A model generated the notes under the pieces. That model was not told the origin of the DNA. It saw only the letters and a program-made list of their open reading frames with translations, and made no database searches. A DNA stretch of 36,254 nucleotides from a virus, in IMG/VR virus record IMGVR_UViG_3300028581_000116, positions 1-36,254 of that record, one strand, 5' to 3'. Below, in pieces: positions 22,921-30,069 of the stretch; positions within the stretch are counted from its first letter, which is position 1, and each line of letters begins with the position of its first letter. The position numbers and the translations under genes were made by a program.

Positions 22921-23364
22921 ATGAAAAATCCACAGTATGCCCACAGTTTGAAAACGGAACGAGTCAAAGAAAAGGATTTTCCTTACAACGGAGAAACTAT
23001 CACATGCACCAATGAACTTCTTTCCTTCGTTCGGAAATTACAAGATTCGGATATTGAGAAAATGCTGATCCTGTATCTTGATGCCCAAAACAAATTAACC
23101 TGTATGCAAGTAATAACGGGAACGGTTAATCAAGCGGTTGTGTTTCCAAGAGAAGTCATCAAACATGCCATATTGTCAGGTGCTTGTGCCATAATTATGG
23201 TGCACAATCACCCGTCAGGATACATTAAACCTTCTGATTCTGACATAAGAATGACCAATATCATCAAAGATGTTTGCAAACCTCTTGATATTTTGATTCA
23301 CGATCATATCATAATCGGAGGAACTGACTACTTTTCCTTTAGAGAGGAGGGAATTATATTTTAA
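22921..23364 (+). CDS. RadC-like JAB/MPN domain protein
   Basis: 147 residues. The JAMM metal site HNHPSG (residues 95-100) with Ser105 and Asp108 is complete, and the preceding strands (MLILYLDAQNKLTCMQVITGTVNQAVVFPREVIKHAI) match RadC proteins. It lacks the N-terminal helix-hairpin-helix part of chromosomal RadC, as phage and plasmid forms often do. Metal-dependent protease fold; true activity is not established. GGAGAAAGAGAG upstream. Confidence 0.85.
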   Translation: MKNPQYAHSLKTERVKEKDFPYNGETITCTNELLSFVRKLQDSDIEKMLILYLDAQNKLTCMQVITGTVNQAVVFPREVIKHAILSGACAIIMVHNHPSGYIKPSDSDIRMTNIIKDVCKPLDILIHDHIIIGGTDYFSFREEGIIF

Positions 23365-23373
23365 CGGAGGTGA

Positions 23374-23430
23374 ATGAAAAACTTAGTGATTCTAATAATG
23401 ATTTGGTGGTTTGTGAAACACATAATGTAA
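23374..23430 (+). CDS. Possible 18-residue membrane micro-protein
   Basis: ATG after CGGAGGTGA (3-nt spacing, short) encodes MKNLVILIMIWWFVKHIM, almost entirely hydrophobic. It fills the gap before the next gene. Real translation is uncertain. Confidence 0.3.
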   Translation: MKNLVILIMIWWFVKHIM

Positions 23431-23440
23431 GGAGGTGAAA

Positions 23441-23614
23441 ATGGCAAAAGACAGGTATGAAATAAGACAAGGATCATCGGGGAATTACCATATTTATGAT
23501 TTCAAAAATCTTGATGTGGTAAAAAAAGACAATGAGTGGTTCTTATCCAAAAATTACGATTTTGTTTATGCTTATTGGAAAGAACTGATGAAAGACGAAC
23601 CAAAACTTCCATAG
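23441..23614 (+). CDS. Small hypothetical protein
   Basis: 57 residues, AAGGAGGTGAAA upstream. Aromatic-rich (NYHIYDFKNLDVVKKDNEWF, YDFVYAYWKEL). No family recognised. Stop overlaps RNA element H. Confidence 0.55.
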   Translation: MAKDRYEIRQGSSGNYHIYDFKNLDVVKKDNEWFLSKNYDFVYAYWKELMKDEPKLP

Positions 23615-23668
23615 CAGAGGGCACCGTCGAAAGACGGTGTAATGCTACAAGCAAGTCCCAAGTCTTGC
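23614..23668 (+). ncRNA. Tandem-hairpin element H
   Basis: GCAGAGGGC, hairpin CACCGTC/GACGGTG with GAAA tetraloop, GTAATGCTACA, then GCAAG/CTTGC with loop TCCCAAGT. GGG pairs with CCC. Last recognisable copy, 20 nt before the next start. Confidence 0.88.
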
Positions 23669-23688
23669 TAATAAAGAAAGGAGAGAGT

Positions 23689-23901
23689 ATGAGTCAGGTA
23701 TTTAATAAATCTAAAGTAACTGTGGAAAACGCCAAAAAAGCACAATGCCCAAGATGCAAAGGATTTGGTGCTGTTTTCCCCAGAGATAAAGAAAGTCATT
23801 GTGATCTCTGTGAAGGGAAAGGTGAACTGTGGATGTCTATTCATAATACTGGATGGACCAGAGCTTTGTGGAAAAGACTCGGAGATTCTAAACTATATTG
23901 A
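23689..23901 (+). CDS. DnaJ-type zinc-finger protein
   Basis: 70 residues from ATG 23689 after AAAGGAGAGAGT. Two CxxCxGxG units (CPRCKGFG and CDLCEGKG) about 18 residues apart, as in one zinc centre of the DnaJ cysteine-rich domain. No J-domain. Probably a small zinc-binding protein. Gap of 8 nt to the next gene. Confidence 0.65.
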   Translation: MSQVFNKSKVTVENAKKAQCPRCKGFGAVFPRDKESHCDLCEGKGELWMSIHNTGWTRALWKRLGDSKLY

Positions 23902-23909
23902 GGTAAAAA

Positions 23910-24113
23910 ATGAAAACAATCGCTCGATGGGAAAGTAGAGGAAAGAAACATTGGTATGCACTTTACCAAGATGATTTCGGATACAATTACGAAGGAAATG
24001 GTTGCTCGGGTTTCATGGGAGGTGTCACTGAAGAAGAGGCATTTGCTAAAATGGAAGACATGATTTACTGGGCTAAGAAAATCGACGGGCACAATATGAA
24101 GAGGGTAATATAA
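23910..24113 (+). CDS. Small hypothetical protein
   Basis: 67 residues. Begins MKTIARWESRGKKHWYALYQDD, with a Gly-rich middle (GYNYEGNGCSGFMGG) and a helical end. No family recognised. Start of the next gene overlaps its last base. Confidence 0.55.
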   Translation: MKTIARWESRGKKHWYALYQDDFGYNYEGNGCSGFMGGVTEEEAFAKMEDMIYWAKKIDGHNMKRVI

Positions 24114-24454
24114 TGAAACTGACTGCACCAAATGATCCTGGATGGGAAAGAATGGTAGATCATGTTTACAATTGTCACGGATGGTGCCGAATTGAAGACC
24201 TCAGTGGTGATTGTGAATTAGGTATTTACATGGCTTCTTTCAATGATGACTACCGAATCATTTTTGAATACAATGATGGTGATCTTGAATTGATGTTGAC
24301 CAAAGATCAAATAAAAACTTTTGAAGAAGCTGGTAAAGACGCCTTATTTTCTACAACCTGTGAAATTATGGTTTTCTTCAATCGTTATCTGGAAGAAAAA
24401 GAACCTGATTTTTATTCAACATGTCTTTTGAAAGGAGAAGAAAATGCCGGATAA
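24113..24454 (+). CDS. Hypothetical protein
   Basis: 113 residues, acidic, alternating strands (WCRIEDLSGDCELGIYMASF, YRIIFEYNDGDLELML) and a helical end. No family recognised. Overlaps the next gene by 11 nt. Confidence 0.6.
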   Translation: MKLTAPNDPGWERMVDHVYNCHGWCRIEDLSGDCELGIYMASFNDDYRIIFEYNDGDLELMLTKDQIKTFEEAGKDALFSTTCEIMVFFNRYLEEKEPDFYSTCLLKGEENAG

Positions 24455-24671
24455 ATGTGCTGGATGCGTATATTTAAAGGAAATGTCACAAAGACATCCT
24501 TATGGTTCAACCACTGCTACCGAATACTGGTCTGAATGTGTCATTGATGAAGTAGAAGGAGCAGAAATTACCGAAGAGGATATTGAAGAAATTGACAAAG
24601 GTAACGGTTGTCGTTTTTACAAGAAAGCGGAAATAGATGTTGATGTTCCTGATCCTTACTCGGAATACTAA
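24444..24671 (+). CDS. Small acidic cysteine-containing protein
   Basis: 75 residues, AAAGGAGAAGAA upstream. Cys5, Cys8 (CAGC) and two later Cys (SECVID, NGCRFY) in a compact acidic protein, possibly metal-binding. Last gene before the replication promoter. Confidence 0.55.
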   Translation: MPDKCAGCVYLKEMSQRHPYGSTTATEYWSECVIDEVEGAEITEEDIEEIDKGNGCRFYKKAEIDVDVPDPYSEY

Positions 24672-24691
24672 AAAGTAACCAAAACAAAAAC

Positions 24692-24720
24692 TTGACAAAC
24701 AATCAAGAAATTGTTATATT
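24692..24720 (+). promoter_or_regulatory. Strong promoter of the replication block
   Basis: TTGACA (24692-24697), 17-nt spacer, TATATT (24715-24720), with TGT upstream of the -10 (extended -10). The strongest promoter in the window by match, placed exactly at the change from small early genes to replication genes. Confidence 0.75.
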
Positions 24721-24749
24721 AACCAGTGAAAGTGAGGTGATTCCAAAAA

Positions 24750-25187
24750 TTGAAAACCCTATCGCTTTTTGATGACGACGAAGAGGAGGTCCTTAAACCA
24801 AAAATAACTGTAAAACCTAGACCTACGGTCATAAAAAGGATGGTTAGGCAACTCCAGAATTCAGGAGAAATCCTTTATGAGGAAGAAATCAACCGTCTCC
24901 TTAGGGCTACAAATAACCGGCAATACGATGATGAATCCGTTCACCATGAAAAGGAAAACATTTCTAAAGTGTTGGTCAAAGCCTTGGAAACATCGGGAAG
25001 GTCTTTAGAAATAATTATCCATGTTGCGGAGCAAATCTTGAAAGCAAAACCTAACTTCTATGTAGAATATGCCATTGATTATGCCATAGAAGGTGAGTCG
25101 GTTCAGATATTACGCAAGTACATGTGTGCGCCCGTTGGCGACTTGGAAGATAATCCGAGTAAACCCAAATTAACAATAAGGAGGTAA
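24750..25187 (+). CDS. Hypothetical protein (TTG start)
   Basis: 145 residues if TTG 24750 is used, with GAGGTGA upstream at a rather long distance. An internal ATG is possible. Acidic start (LSFDDDEEEV-like), then basic (KPKITVKPRPTVIKRMVRQL), then helical (ISKVLVKALETSGRSLEII). First gene after the strong promoter. No family recognised. Confidence 0.55.
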   Translation: MKTLSLFDDDEEEVLKPKITVKPRPTVIKRMVRQLQNSGEILYEEEINRLLRATNNRQYDDESVHHEKENISKVLVKALETSGRSLEIIIHVAEQILKAKPNFYVEYAIDYAIEGESVQILRKYMCAPVGDLEDNPSKPKLTIRR

Positions 25188-25189
25188 AA

Positions 25190-25426
25190 ATGCAGACGAC
25201 TGGTCCACTGAGAGATTTTAAAACAACTATTGCCGGAGATGAATTCATTGAAGAAGGAAAAGATTTAATTTCCTATGTCCGTTTACCTTATGCAATAGCG
25301 GTAAGAGTGCAGCGGCAAGCAAAACGATTGTCCTGTTCAAGAAATGTTTTTGCAAGAATGGCAATCATCAAACTTGTGGAAGAAGAAGAATCCAAAGAAA
25401 GAGCTAATTCAGAAAGGACTGGATAA
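25190..25426 (+). CDS. Small helical, possibly ribbon-helix-helix protein
   Basis: 78 residues, AAGGAGGTAAAA upstream. SYVRLPYAIAVRVQRQAKRLSCSRNVFARMAIIKLVEEE has the strand-helix-helix layout of Arc/CopG-like DNA-binding proteins. Could regulate this operon. Last base overlaps the next start. Confidence 0.5.
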   Translation: MQTTGPLRDFKTTIAGDEFIEEGKDLISYVRLPYAIAVRVQRQAKRLSCSRNVFARMAIIKLVEEEESKERANSERTG

Positions 25427-25737
25427 TGCAATGCAAATATTGTACCACTTATCAATGTTCCTCAATAAGAACTAACGGTACCAGATTTTGTGTGATAGCA
25501 CTTAAAATGATGAACGGAACGGATAAAATCTGTGACCGTTTCAGTCTTGCCGACATCTTTTATTGTGCCAAAAATGAATGTCAATTAAGCGTCCCGATCT
25601 GCCTAGCAAGGCAAGATAAAGATGATCCTACTTGTTCAAGATGCAGGCAGAAATCTATTATCTGGGACATTAAACGATTTATCGGTAGACAAGTCAAAAG
25701 AGAAAAACCTACAATCATTCGGAGGCAATCTGTATGA
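25426..25737 (+). CDS. Small cysteine-rich protein
   Basis: 103 residues with nine or more cysteines, including CKYC near the start and CSRC near residue 70. Probably one or two zinc sites. Basic C-terminus (KREKPTIIRRQSV). Overlaps the next gene by ATGA. No family recognised. Confidence 0.6.
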   Translation: MQCKYCTTYQCSSIRTNGTRFCVIALKMMNGTDKICDRFSLADIFYCAKNECQLSVPICLARQDKDDPTCSRCRQKSIIWDIKRFIGRQVKREKPTIIRRQSV

Positions 25738-26066
25738 AGCAAGTGGACATCGTAGAACGAGCTGCGGAAATTCATTGGGGGCAGTATCTTGACGTTTCTA
25801 ATATCGTATTACAAAACAATGAAACTTTATTGCAAATGGTAGACACCCCAGAATCATTGTTGATTGAAAAAGATAAGTTCTGGAAGATGCCTCAAGAGTG
25901 TAGAACTGTTGCGGAAATCATTCTTAATCTTCCAGAAGAAATGTTTACAGCAAACGGGAAAGTAAAGAAAGGAGAACTTCTTAAAGTTATGAAAGAAAGA
26001 CTAGGATGGAATGAACGAAAAACAGCAAAAGTCACAAGGAAAATGACTACTTGCTTGACATCCTAA
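25734..26066 (+). CDS. Hypothetical protein
   Basis: 110 residues, GGAGG upstream. Helical; the C-terminal part (ANGKVKKGELLKVMKERLGWNERKTAKVTRKM) looks like a small helix-turn-helix, possibly DNA-binding. Ends at the promoter of the helicase gene. Confidence 0.55.
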   Translation: MKQVDIVERAAEIHWGQYLDVSNIVLQNNETLLQMVDTPESLLIEKDKFWKMPQECRTVAEIILNLPEEMFTANGKVKKGELLKVMKERLGWNERKTAKVTRKMTTCLTS

Positions 26067-26084
26067 AAATCTTTCTGATATTTC
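26055..26084 (+). promoter_or_regulatory. Promoter of the SF2 helicase gene
   Basis: TTGACA (26055-26060), 18-nt spacer, TATTTC (26079-26084) with TG one base upstream. The block TTCTGATATTTC resembles the other promoters with one extra spacer base. It overlaps the end of the preceding gene. Confidence 0.5.
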
Positions 26085-26137
26085 TGAAAAGTATGTTATG
26101 ATGAAAGTGATAAAAGAACTCAATCAGAGGTTGCAAA

Positions 26138-27517
26138 ATGAAACCTGAATACTGGATGCGATTTTTAGATCCGATCGAATCTATAATGTCCCCTGCTCTG
26201 TCTGAACTTGTCAGAAATTCCTTATCTTTTCCGACAGTCTGGTATAGACAGGGGGCATTTAAGAAAACCAGAATGGAGGGTGTTAAATCTACGATCATTA
26301 GCAGAACTGCTAAAGGTCACATTTTCTTTACGGGTTTGATTCCTCGGGTTCTTCAAGAAGCTGCTCGGCAGAAAGTTTCTGTGGATTACACACCTCCTGA
26401 GAAATTCTTAATTCCCAAAAAAGAAGTAATTCTTCCGAAAGGATTAGAGCTTCGGCCATTTCAGCAGGATTTGATTAACAAGGTGCTTATCGCAGAAAGA
26501 GGAATCCTTAAAGCTCCAACAGGAACTGGAAAAACCTTCTTAGGACTTTCTCTTATCGCTTCTATAGAAGATGTTGACCAAGTTTTGTGGTTGTGTCATA
26601 CGAAAGATTTACTTTATCAAACGACTAATGAGGCTGAGAAATTCTTTGGTAAGAAAGCTGTTGGTATAATCGGGGATGGTAGAAAAGAAGATAGCAGATT
26701 CTTGACTGTGGCTACAAGACAATCATTCAAAGATTTAGCTGATGATCTTGGAACCTCCTATGATATTGTAATAACTGATGAAAGCCACCACCTCAGCACT
26801 TTAAGGGGAGAATATGCCGAGATACTTCACAAAGTCTTTGCTCCGATAAGAATTGGTCTAACAGCTACTTTGCCCACCGATGCCGAGGCTAAGTTAGCTA
26901 TGGAGGCACTCATAGGCCCTCTTATCGGAGAATTTTCAATCAATGAAGGCATGGAACAGGGATTCATGGCAGAAATCAAGATCAAGATCATGAAAGTCCC
27001 GAAACTTCAGCGCATCCGAGATTTGAGAAAATATCCTGATGTTTATGAACAAGGGATTGTCCGAAGACTTGATCGGAATAAAATGATTGTGGATTTGATA
27101 AAAGAATACACCAAGAAAAATATGGGTTGCTTAGTTATGGTAAATCACATTGCTCATGGTGAACTTCTTATGTCTATGTGTCGTCATTGTGGTCTTGATA
27201 CTGTCTTTGTGCAAGGAGCAACAGAATCAGAAAACCGACTTCTTGCTAAACAAGCTCTTAATGAAGGACATATTCGAAGTGTCATTGCCACAGCTACATG
27301 GCGGGAGGGCATATCAATACCTGAATTAAATGTAGTAATCAATGCTGCCGGAGGCAAGTCAGAAATTATGACTCTTCAAAGTATTGGTCGAGGTACCAGA
27401 ACCACTCTCACAAAGAAAGAAGTTATTATCCATGATTTTTTCGATCAATCACATCCGTTCTTGTTGGATCACTTTGGAGAAAGGTTTCTAATTTATTTAG
27501 ATAACGGATGGATATGA
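26138..27517 (+). CDS. SF2 DNA helicase (UvsW/XPB-like)
   Basis: 459 residues. Walker A APTGTGKT (126-133), DEAD-box-like DESHH (214-218), SAT-like LTATL (241-245) and motif VI QSIGRGTR (414-421) are intact. ELRPFQQDLI before Walker A acts as the adenine-binding region. About 105 residues precede the core, as in T4 UvsW. Such helicases unwind or remodel branched DNA in phage recombination and replication. Weak ribosome site (AGAGG). A broken copy of its C-terminus lies directly downstream. Confidence 0.88.
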   Translation: MKPEYWMRFLDPIESIMSPALSELVRNSLSFPTVWYRQGAFKKTRMEGVKSTIISRTAKGHIFFTGLIPRVLQEAARQKVSVDYTPPEKFLIPKKEVILPKGLELRPFQQDLINKVLIAERGILKAPTGTGKTFLGLSLIASIEDVDQVLWLCHTKDLLYQTTNEAEKFFGKKAVGIIGDGRKEDSRFLTVATRQSFKDLADDLGTSYDIVITDESHHLSTLRGEYAEILHKVFAPIRIGLTATLPTDAEAKLAMEALIGPLIGEFSINEGMEQGFMAEIKIKIMKVPKLQRIRDLRKYPDVYEQGIVRRLDRNKMIVDLIKEYTKKNMGCLVMVNHIAHGELLMSMCRHCGLDTVFVQGATESENRLLAKQALNEGHIRSVIATATWREGISIPELNVVINAAGGKSEIMTLQSIGRGTRTTLTKKEVIIHDFFDQSHPFLLDHFGERFLIYLDNGWI

Positions 27518-27537
27518 AAAACAATTGGGGTGAATAG

Positions 27538-27758
27538 ATGCACAATTTTCAACATAAAAGAAGGCAAAACATGGAAACATGTACCATGCTGAAACACACT
27601 TCAGAAATTTCAACTCTTCAGAGTATTGGTCGAGGTCTTAGAAAAACTACTACAAAAAAGGAACTAATTATGGTGGACTTCTTTGACCAGTCTCATCCTT
27701 TTTACTTGATCATTGGGGTGAGAGATTTTGCCTGCACCTCGACAATAATTGGATATGA
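27538..27758 (+). pseudogene. Frameshifted partial duplicate of the SF2 helicase C-terminus
   Basis: Begins with unrelated residues. From about 27600 it repeats the helicase end: SEISTLQSIGRGLRKTTTKKELI...DFFDQSHPF against SEIMTLQSIGRGTRTTLTKKEVI...DFFDQSHPF. Near the T run at 27699-27703 one base is missing. After restoring the frame, LDHWGERF...LDNNWI matches the parent to its last residue, ending at TGA 27756-27758. In the current frame the product would run to 27780 with an unrelated tail. Protein similarity is higher than DNA similarity, so the duplication is not recent or came from a related phage. Confidence 0.75.
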
Positions 27759-27767
27759 AAGGAAAAT

Positions 27768-27910
27768 ATGGCACTCGTAACATATGATCAGGTGGTAGGG
27801 CAAAAGACGCAGAGATCAGTGCCCTCAAGAAGAGGGTGCGAGAACTGGAAGAAGAACTGGCACAAATGAAAGTAGATCATTTAGATATAAAGGAGATACC
27901 ATGTCCATAA
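27768..27910 (+). pseudogene. Broken small coiled-coil gene
   Basis: ATG 27768 after AAAGGAAAAT gives MALVTYDQVVGQK, but the coding-like sequence continues in the -1 frame from about 27800 (AKDAEISALKKRVRELEEEL). That is a clear coiled coil, ending at TAA 27908-27910, inside the ligase gene. One base seems lost near 27795-27805. A programmed shift is possible, but no standard slippery heptamer is seen. Confidence 0.5.
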
Positions 27911-28830
27911 GGCGTGTAATGAAAGCACCAACTGATCCTATTTTAGATTCAGAACTTAAAACATTGCTCTTTCCTTTAGTAGGAAGTCCTAAACTTGATG
28001 GTTTCAGATGTATTGTTGGTGATGACGGAGGACTTACTTCATCAATGAAACCTTTTTCAAATCGTTTTGTTGCAGAAACACTTAGAAACCCTATATATCA
28101 CGGATTTGATGGAGAGATTGTTGTAGGCAAACCTTATAAAGAAAATGAAGAGGATGACGTTTTTCACCGCACATCAGGTCCAATTCGTAGATTTGATGGA
28201 GAGCCTGACTTCACATTATTTGCTTTTGATTTATGGAAAATGGGGGATTTATCTTATAAAGACAGATGGTTGGATTCCTATCACTCACTATACAGTGAAC
28301 GTATTTCCCCTAATACCCGACTTGTAGTGTTAGAACAAAGACTCCTTCACACTTCTGATGAAGTAATCTCTTTTGAACAAGAGATGGTTGATAAAGGATA
28401 TGAGGGAGCCATGATTCGTTCTCTTAACGGTAGATACAAAGAAGGAAGATGCACTCTCCGAGAAATGAATATTTTCAAACGAAAACCTTTTGAGGAATGT
28501 GATGCTGAAATTATTGGTCTTGAAGAGCAAATGGCTAACCTCAATGAGAAAATAACTGATTCACGAGGTTTAAGTCACCGTTCATCTCACCAAGCAAATC
28601 GTCATCCGAAAGGAACTCTCGGAATGTTTGTGCTTCAATCTGTTAGATGGAATAAACCATCCAAAGCTTCTGCTGGACGAGGTTTTAATGATAAACAAAA
28701 ACAGGAGATTTGGGACAACAGAGAAAGTTTCATTGGCAAAATAGCCACAATCAAATACCAAAAATATGGTAGTATAGAAGCTCCCAGAATGCCTAAAGTT
28801 ATTAGGATTCGAGATAGTTGGGATTTGTAG
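27901..28830 (+). CDS. ATP-dependent DNA ligase
   Basis: 309 residues, AAGGAGATACC before ATG. Nucleotidyltransferase motifs: KLDGFR with adenylated Lys31, FDGEIVVG (motif III, 69-76), YEGAMIR (motif IV, 167-173) and FKRK (motif V, 192-195). The C-terminal part forms a small OB-like domain. Length is close to the short T7-type phage ligases (about 360 residues) and somewhat smaller. Seals nicks during phage replication. Followed by a strong terminator. Confidence 0.87.
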   Translation: MSIRRVMKAPTDPILDSELKTLLFPLVGSPKLDGFRCIVGDDGGLTSSMKPFSNRFVAETLRNPIYHGFDGEIVVGKPYKENEEDDVFHRTSGPIRRFDGEPDFTLFAFDLWKMGDLSYKDRWLDSYHSLYSERISPNTRLVVLEQRLLHTSDEVISFEQEMVDKGYEGAMIRSLNGRYKEGRCTLREMNIFKRKPFEECDAEIIGLEEQMANLNEKITDSRGLSHRSSHQANRHPKGTLGMFVLQSVRWNKPSKASAGRGFNDKQKQEIWDNRESFIGKIATIKYQKYGSIEAPRMPKVIRIRDSWDL

Positions 28831-28875
28831 ACCCTTAGACGAGAGGTTTTGATTACCTCCATTTCCTCTTGTCGG

Positions 28876-28924
28876 TGAACAGAGAGCGGGGACTTTCCCT
28901 CCCCTCACTCTCTGTTCATTTTTA
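28876..28924 (+). terminator. Intrinsic terminator after ligase
   Basis: 11-bp perfect stem TGAACAGAGAG/CTCTCTGTTCA with an inner GGGG/CCCC, followed by TTTTTAG. A second hairpin (GACGAGAGG/CCTCTTGTC) precedes it. Confidence 0.7.
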
Positions 28925-28941
28925 GTTAAGAAAGGTTTTCC

Positions 28942-29832
28942 ATGATCAAATCAGAAACCTTCGATGTTCTCTCGTATCTTCAAAGTAGAAATGTCAGATA
29001 TTATTCATCGGGAAAAAACGTAAGTCAAGGATGGGTGGGAATAAATTGCCAATTCTGTCTTGATAGGAGCAATCACCTGGGGATAAATCTTAAATCAAAA
29101 ACCTTTAACTGTTATCTTTGCGGAGAAACAGGTAATCTTTGGAAACTCATTCAAACAATAGACGGAACGACTTCTAACAAAGAAGTCTTCCGAGTAATTG
29201 AAGATTTCCAAGGAGGTGCTTATACTCCGAGAGAAAAAGAATATTCCTCAAAAGTAAAATTCCCAATAGGAACAACAAAAACGTTCCCAGAAACTGCTTT
29301 ATCTTTCTTAGAAAGCAGACGATATGATCCGGAAAAAGTAATTAAGCAGTATGATCTTTCAGTAACCGGTCCTATCGGAGATTACAAACATCGAATTATC
29401 ATCCCTATTGTCATAAATAACAGGATCATGTCTTTTGTTGGTAGAGATTTTACTAAGAAAGCTGCTATTTCCTATAAAAACTCTGCTCCAGAAACATCCA
29501 TTAAAGATGTAAAATCTTGTTTATACAATTTAGACACAGTTATCCAGAACAAAGCTGTTATTGTAGAAGGTATTCTTGATGTTTGGCGTATTGGTGACGG
29601 TGCTGTTTGTACATTCGGAAAACAATATACCCATTCCCAACTGCAATTATTACGTGGTCTTAAAAAAGCATTTGTTCTTTATGATGCAGATGCCTCGGAA
29701 ATGGCTTACAAGCTTGCTCATGATCTTGCCGCTATTGTTCCTTCTGTTGAAGTTTTAGAATTATCATCAGGTGACCCGGATGATATGTCTGATGCTGATG
29801 TTCGGGCTTTGCGGAGAGATTTGAAGCTGTAA
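28942..29832 (+). CDS. DnaG-like primase
   Basis: 296 residues. N-terminal zinc finger with Cys36, Cys39, His45, Cys57 and Cys60 (CQFC...RSNHLGIN...FNCYLC), as in CHC2-type primases. TOPRIM region with Glu209 in VIVEGILDV and Asp248/Asp250 in LYDADASEMA. Shorter than bacterial DnaG and without the helicase-binding C-terminal domain. Makes RNA primers for lagging-strand synthesis. Paired here with a separate DnaB-like helicase. Confidence 0.87.
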   Translation: MIKSETFDVLSYLQSRNVRYYSSGKNVSQGWVGINCQFCLDRSNHLGINLKSKTFNCYLCGETGNLWKLIQTIDGTTSNKEVFRVIEDFQGGAYTPREKEYSSKVKFPIGTTKTFPETALSFLESRRYDPEKVIKQYDLSVTGPIGDYKHRIIIPIVINNRIMSFVGRDFTKKAAISYKNSAPETSIKDVKSCLYNLDTVIQNKAVIVEGILDVWRIGDGAVCTFGKQYTHSQLQLLRGLKKAFVLYDADASEMAYKLAHDLAAIVPSVEVLELSSGDPDDMSDADVRALRRDLKL

Positions 29833-29838
29833 AAAGAC

Positions 29839-29867
29839 TTGACAAAGACAAATAAATAAATTATACA
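29839..29867 (+). promoter_or_regulatory. Promoter of initiator/helicase genes
   Basis: TTGACA (29839-29844), 17-nt spacer, TATACA (29862-29867). It lies in the 58-nt gap after the primase and before the small regulator gene. Confidence 0.7.
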
Positions 29868-29890
29868 GATAATGAGAAAAGGAGAAAATC

Positions 29891-30061
29891 ATGAGACCTA
29901 AATTAGATGATGCTAAAGAAGCTATAAACATTTCAATCACAAAGGGCTGGAAAGAACAGTTACAAAGACTTGCCCGAATTCAGTCCGTTGAAGAAAACAA
30001 AACTTTAACCTATCTTGACTTAATCCGAAGAGTAGTAAAAGAAAAATACGATTTGAAATGA
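29891..30061 (+). CDS. Small ribbon-helix-helix-like regulator
   Basis: 56 residues, AAAGGAGAAAATC upstream. AINISITKGWKEQLQRLARIQSVEENKTLTYLDLIRRVVKEKY fits the strand-helix-helix pattern of MetJ/Arc-type DNA-binding dimers. Being first after a promoter and overlapping the initiator gene, it may control initiator synthesis (inference). Confidence 0.55.
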   Translation: MRPKLDDAKEAINISITKGWKEQLQRLARIQSVEENKTLTYLDLIRRVVKEKYDLK

Positions 30062-30069
30062 GGTACAGC

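Noticed and set aside
26138-27517. Restriction-enzyme (type III) subunit instead of phage helicase
   Set aside because: Motor motifs alone would allow it, but no methylase or specificity gene is nearby. Size and neighbours (ligase, primase, DnaB) fit a UvsW-like helicase.
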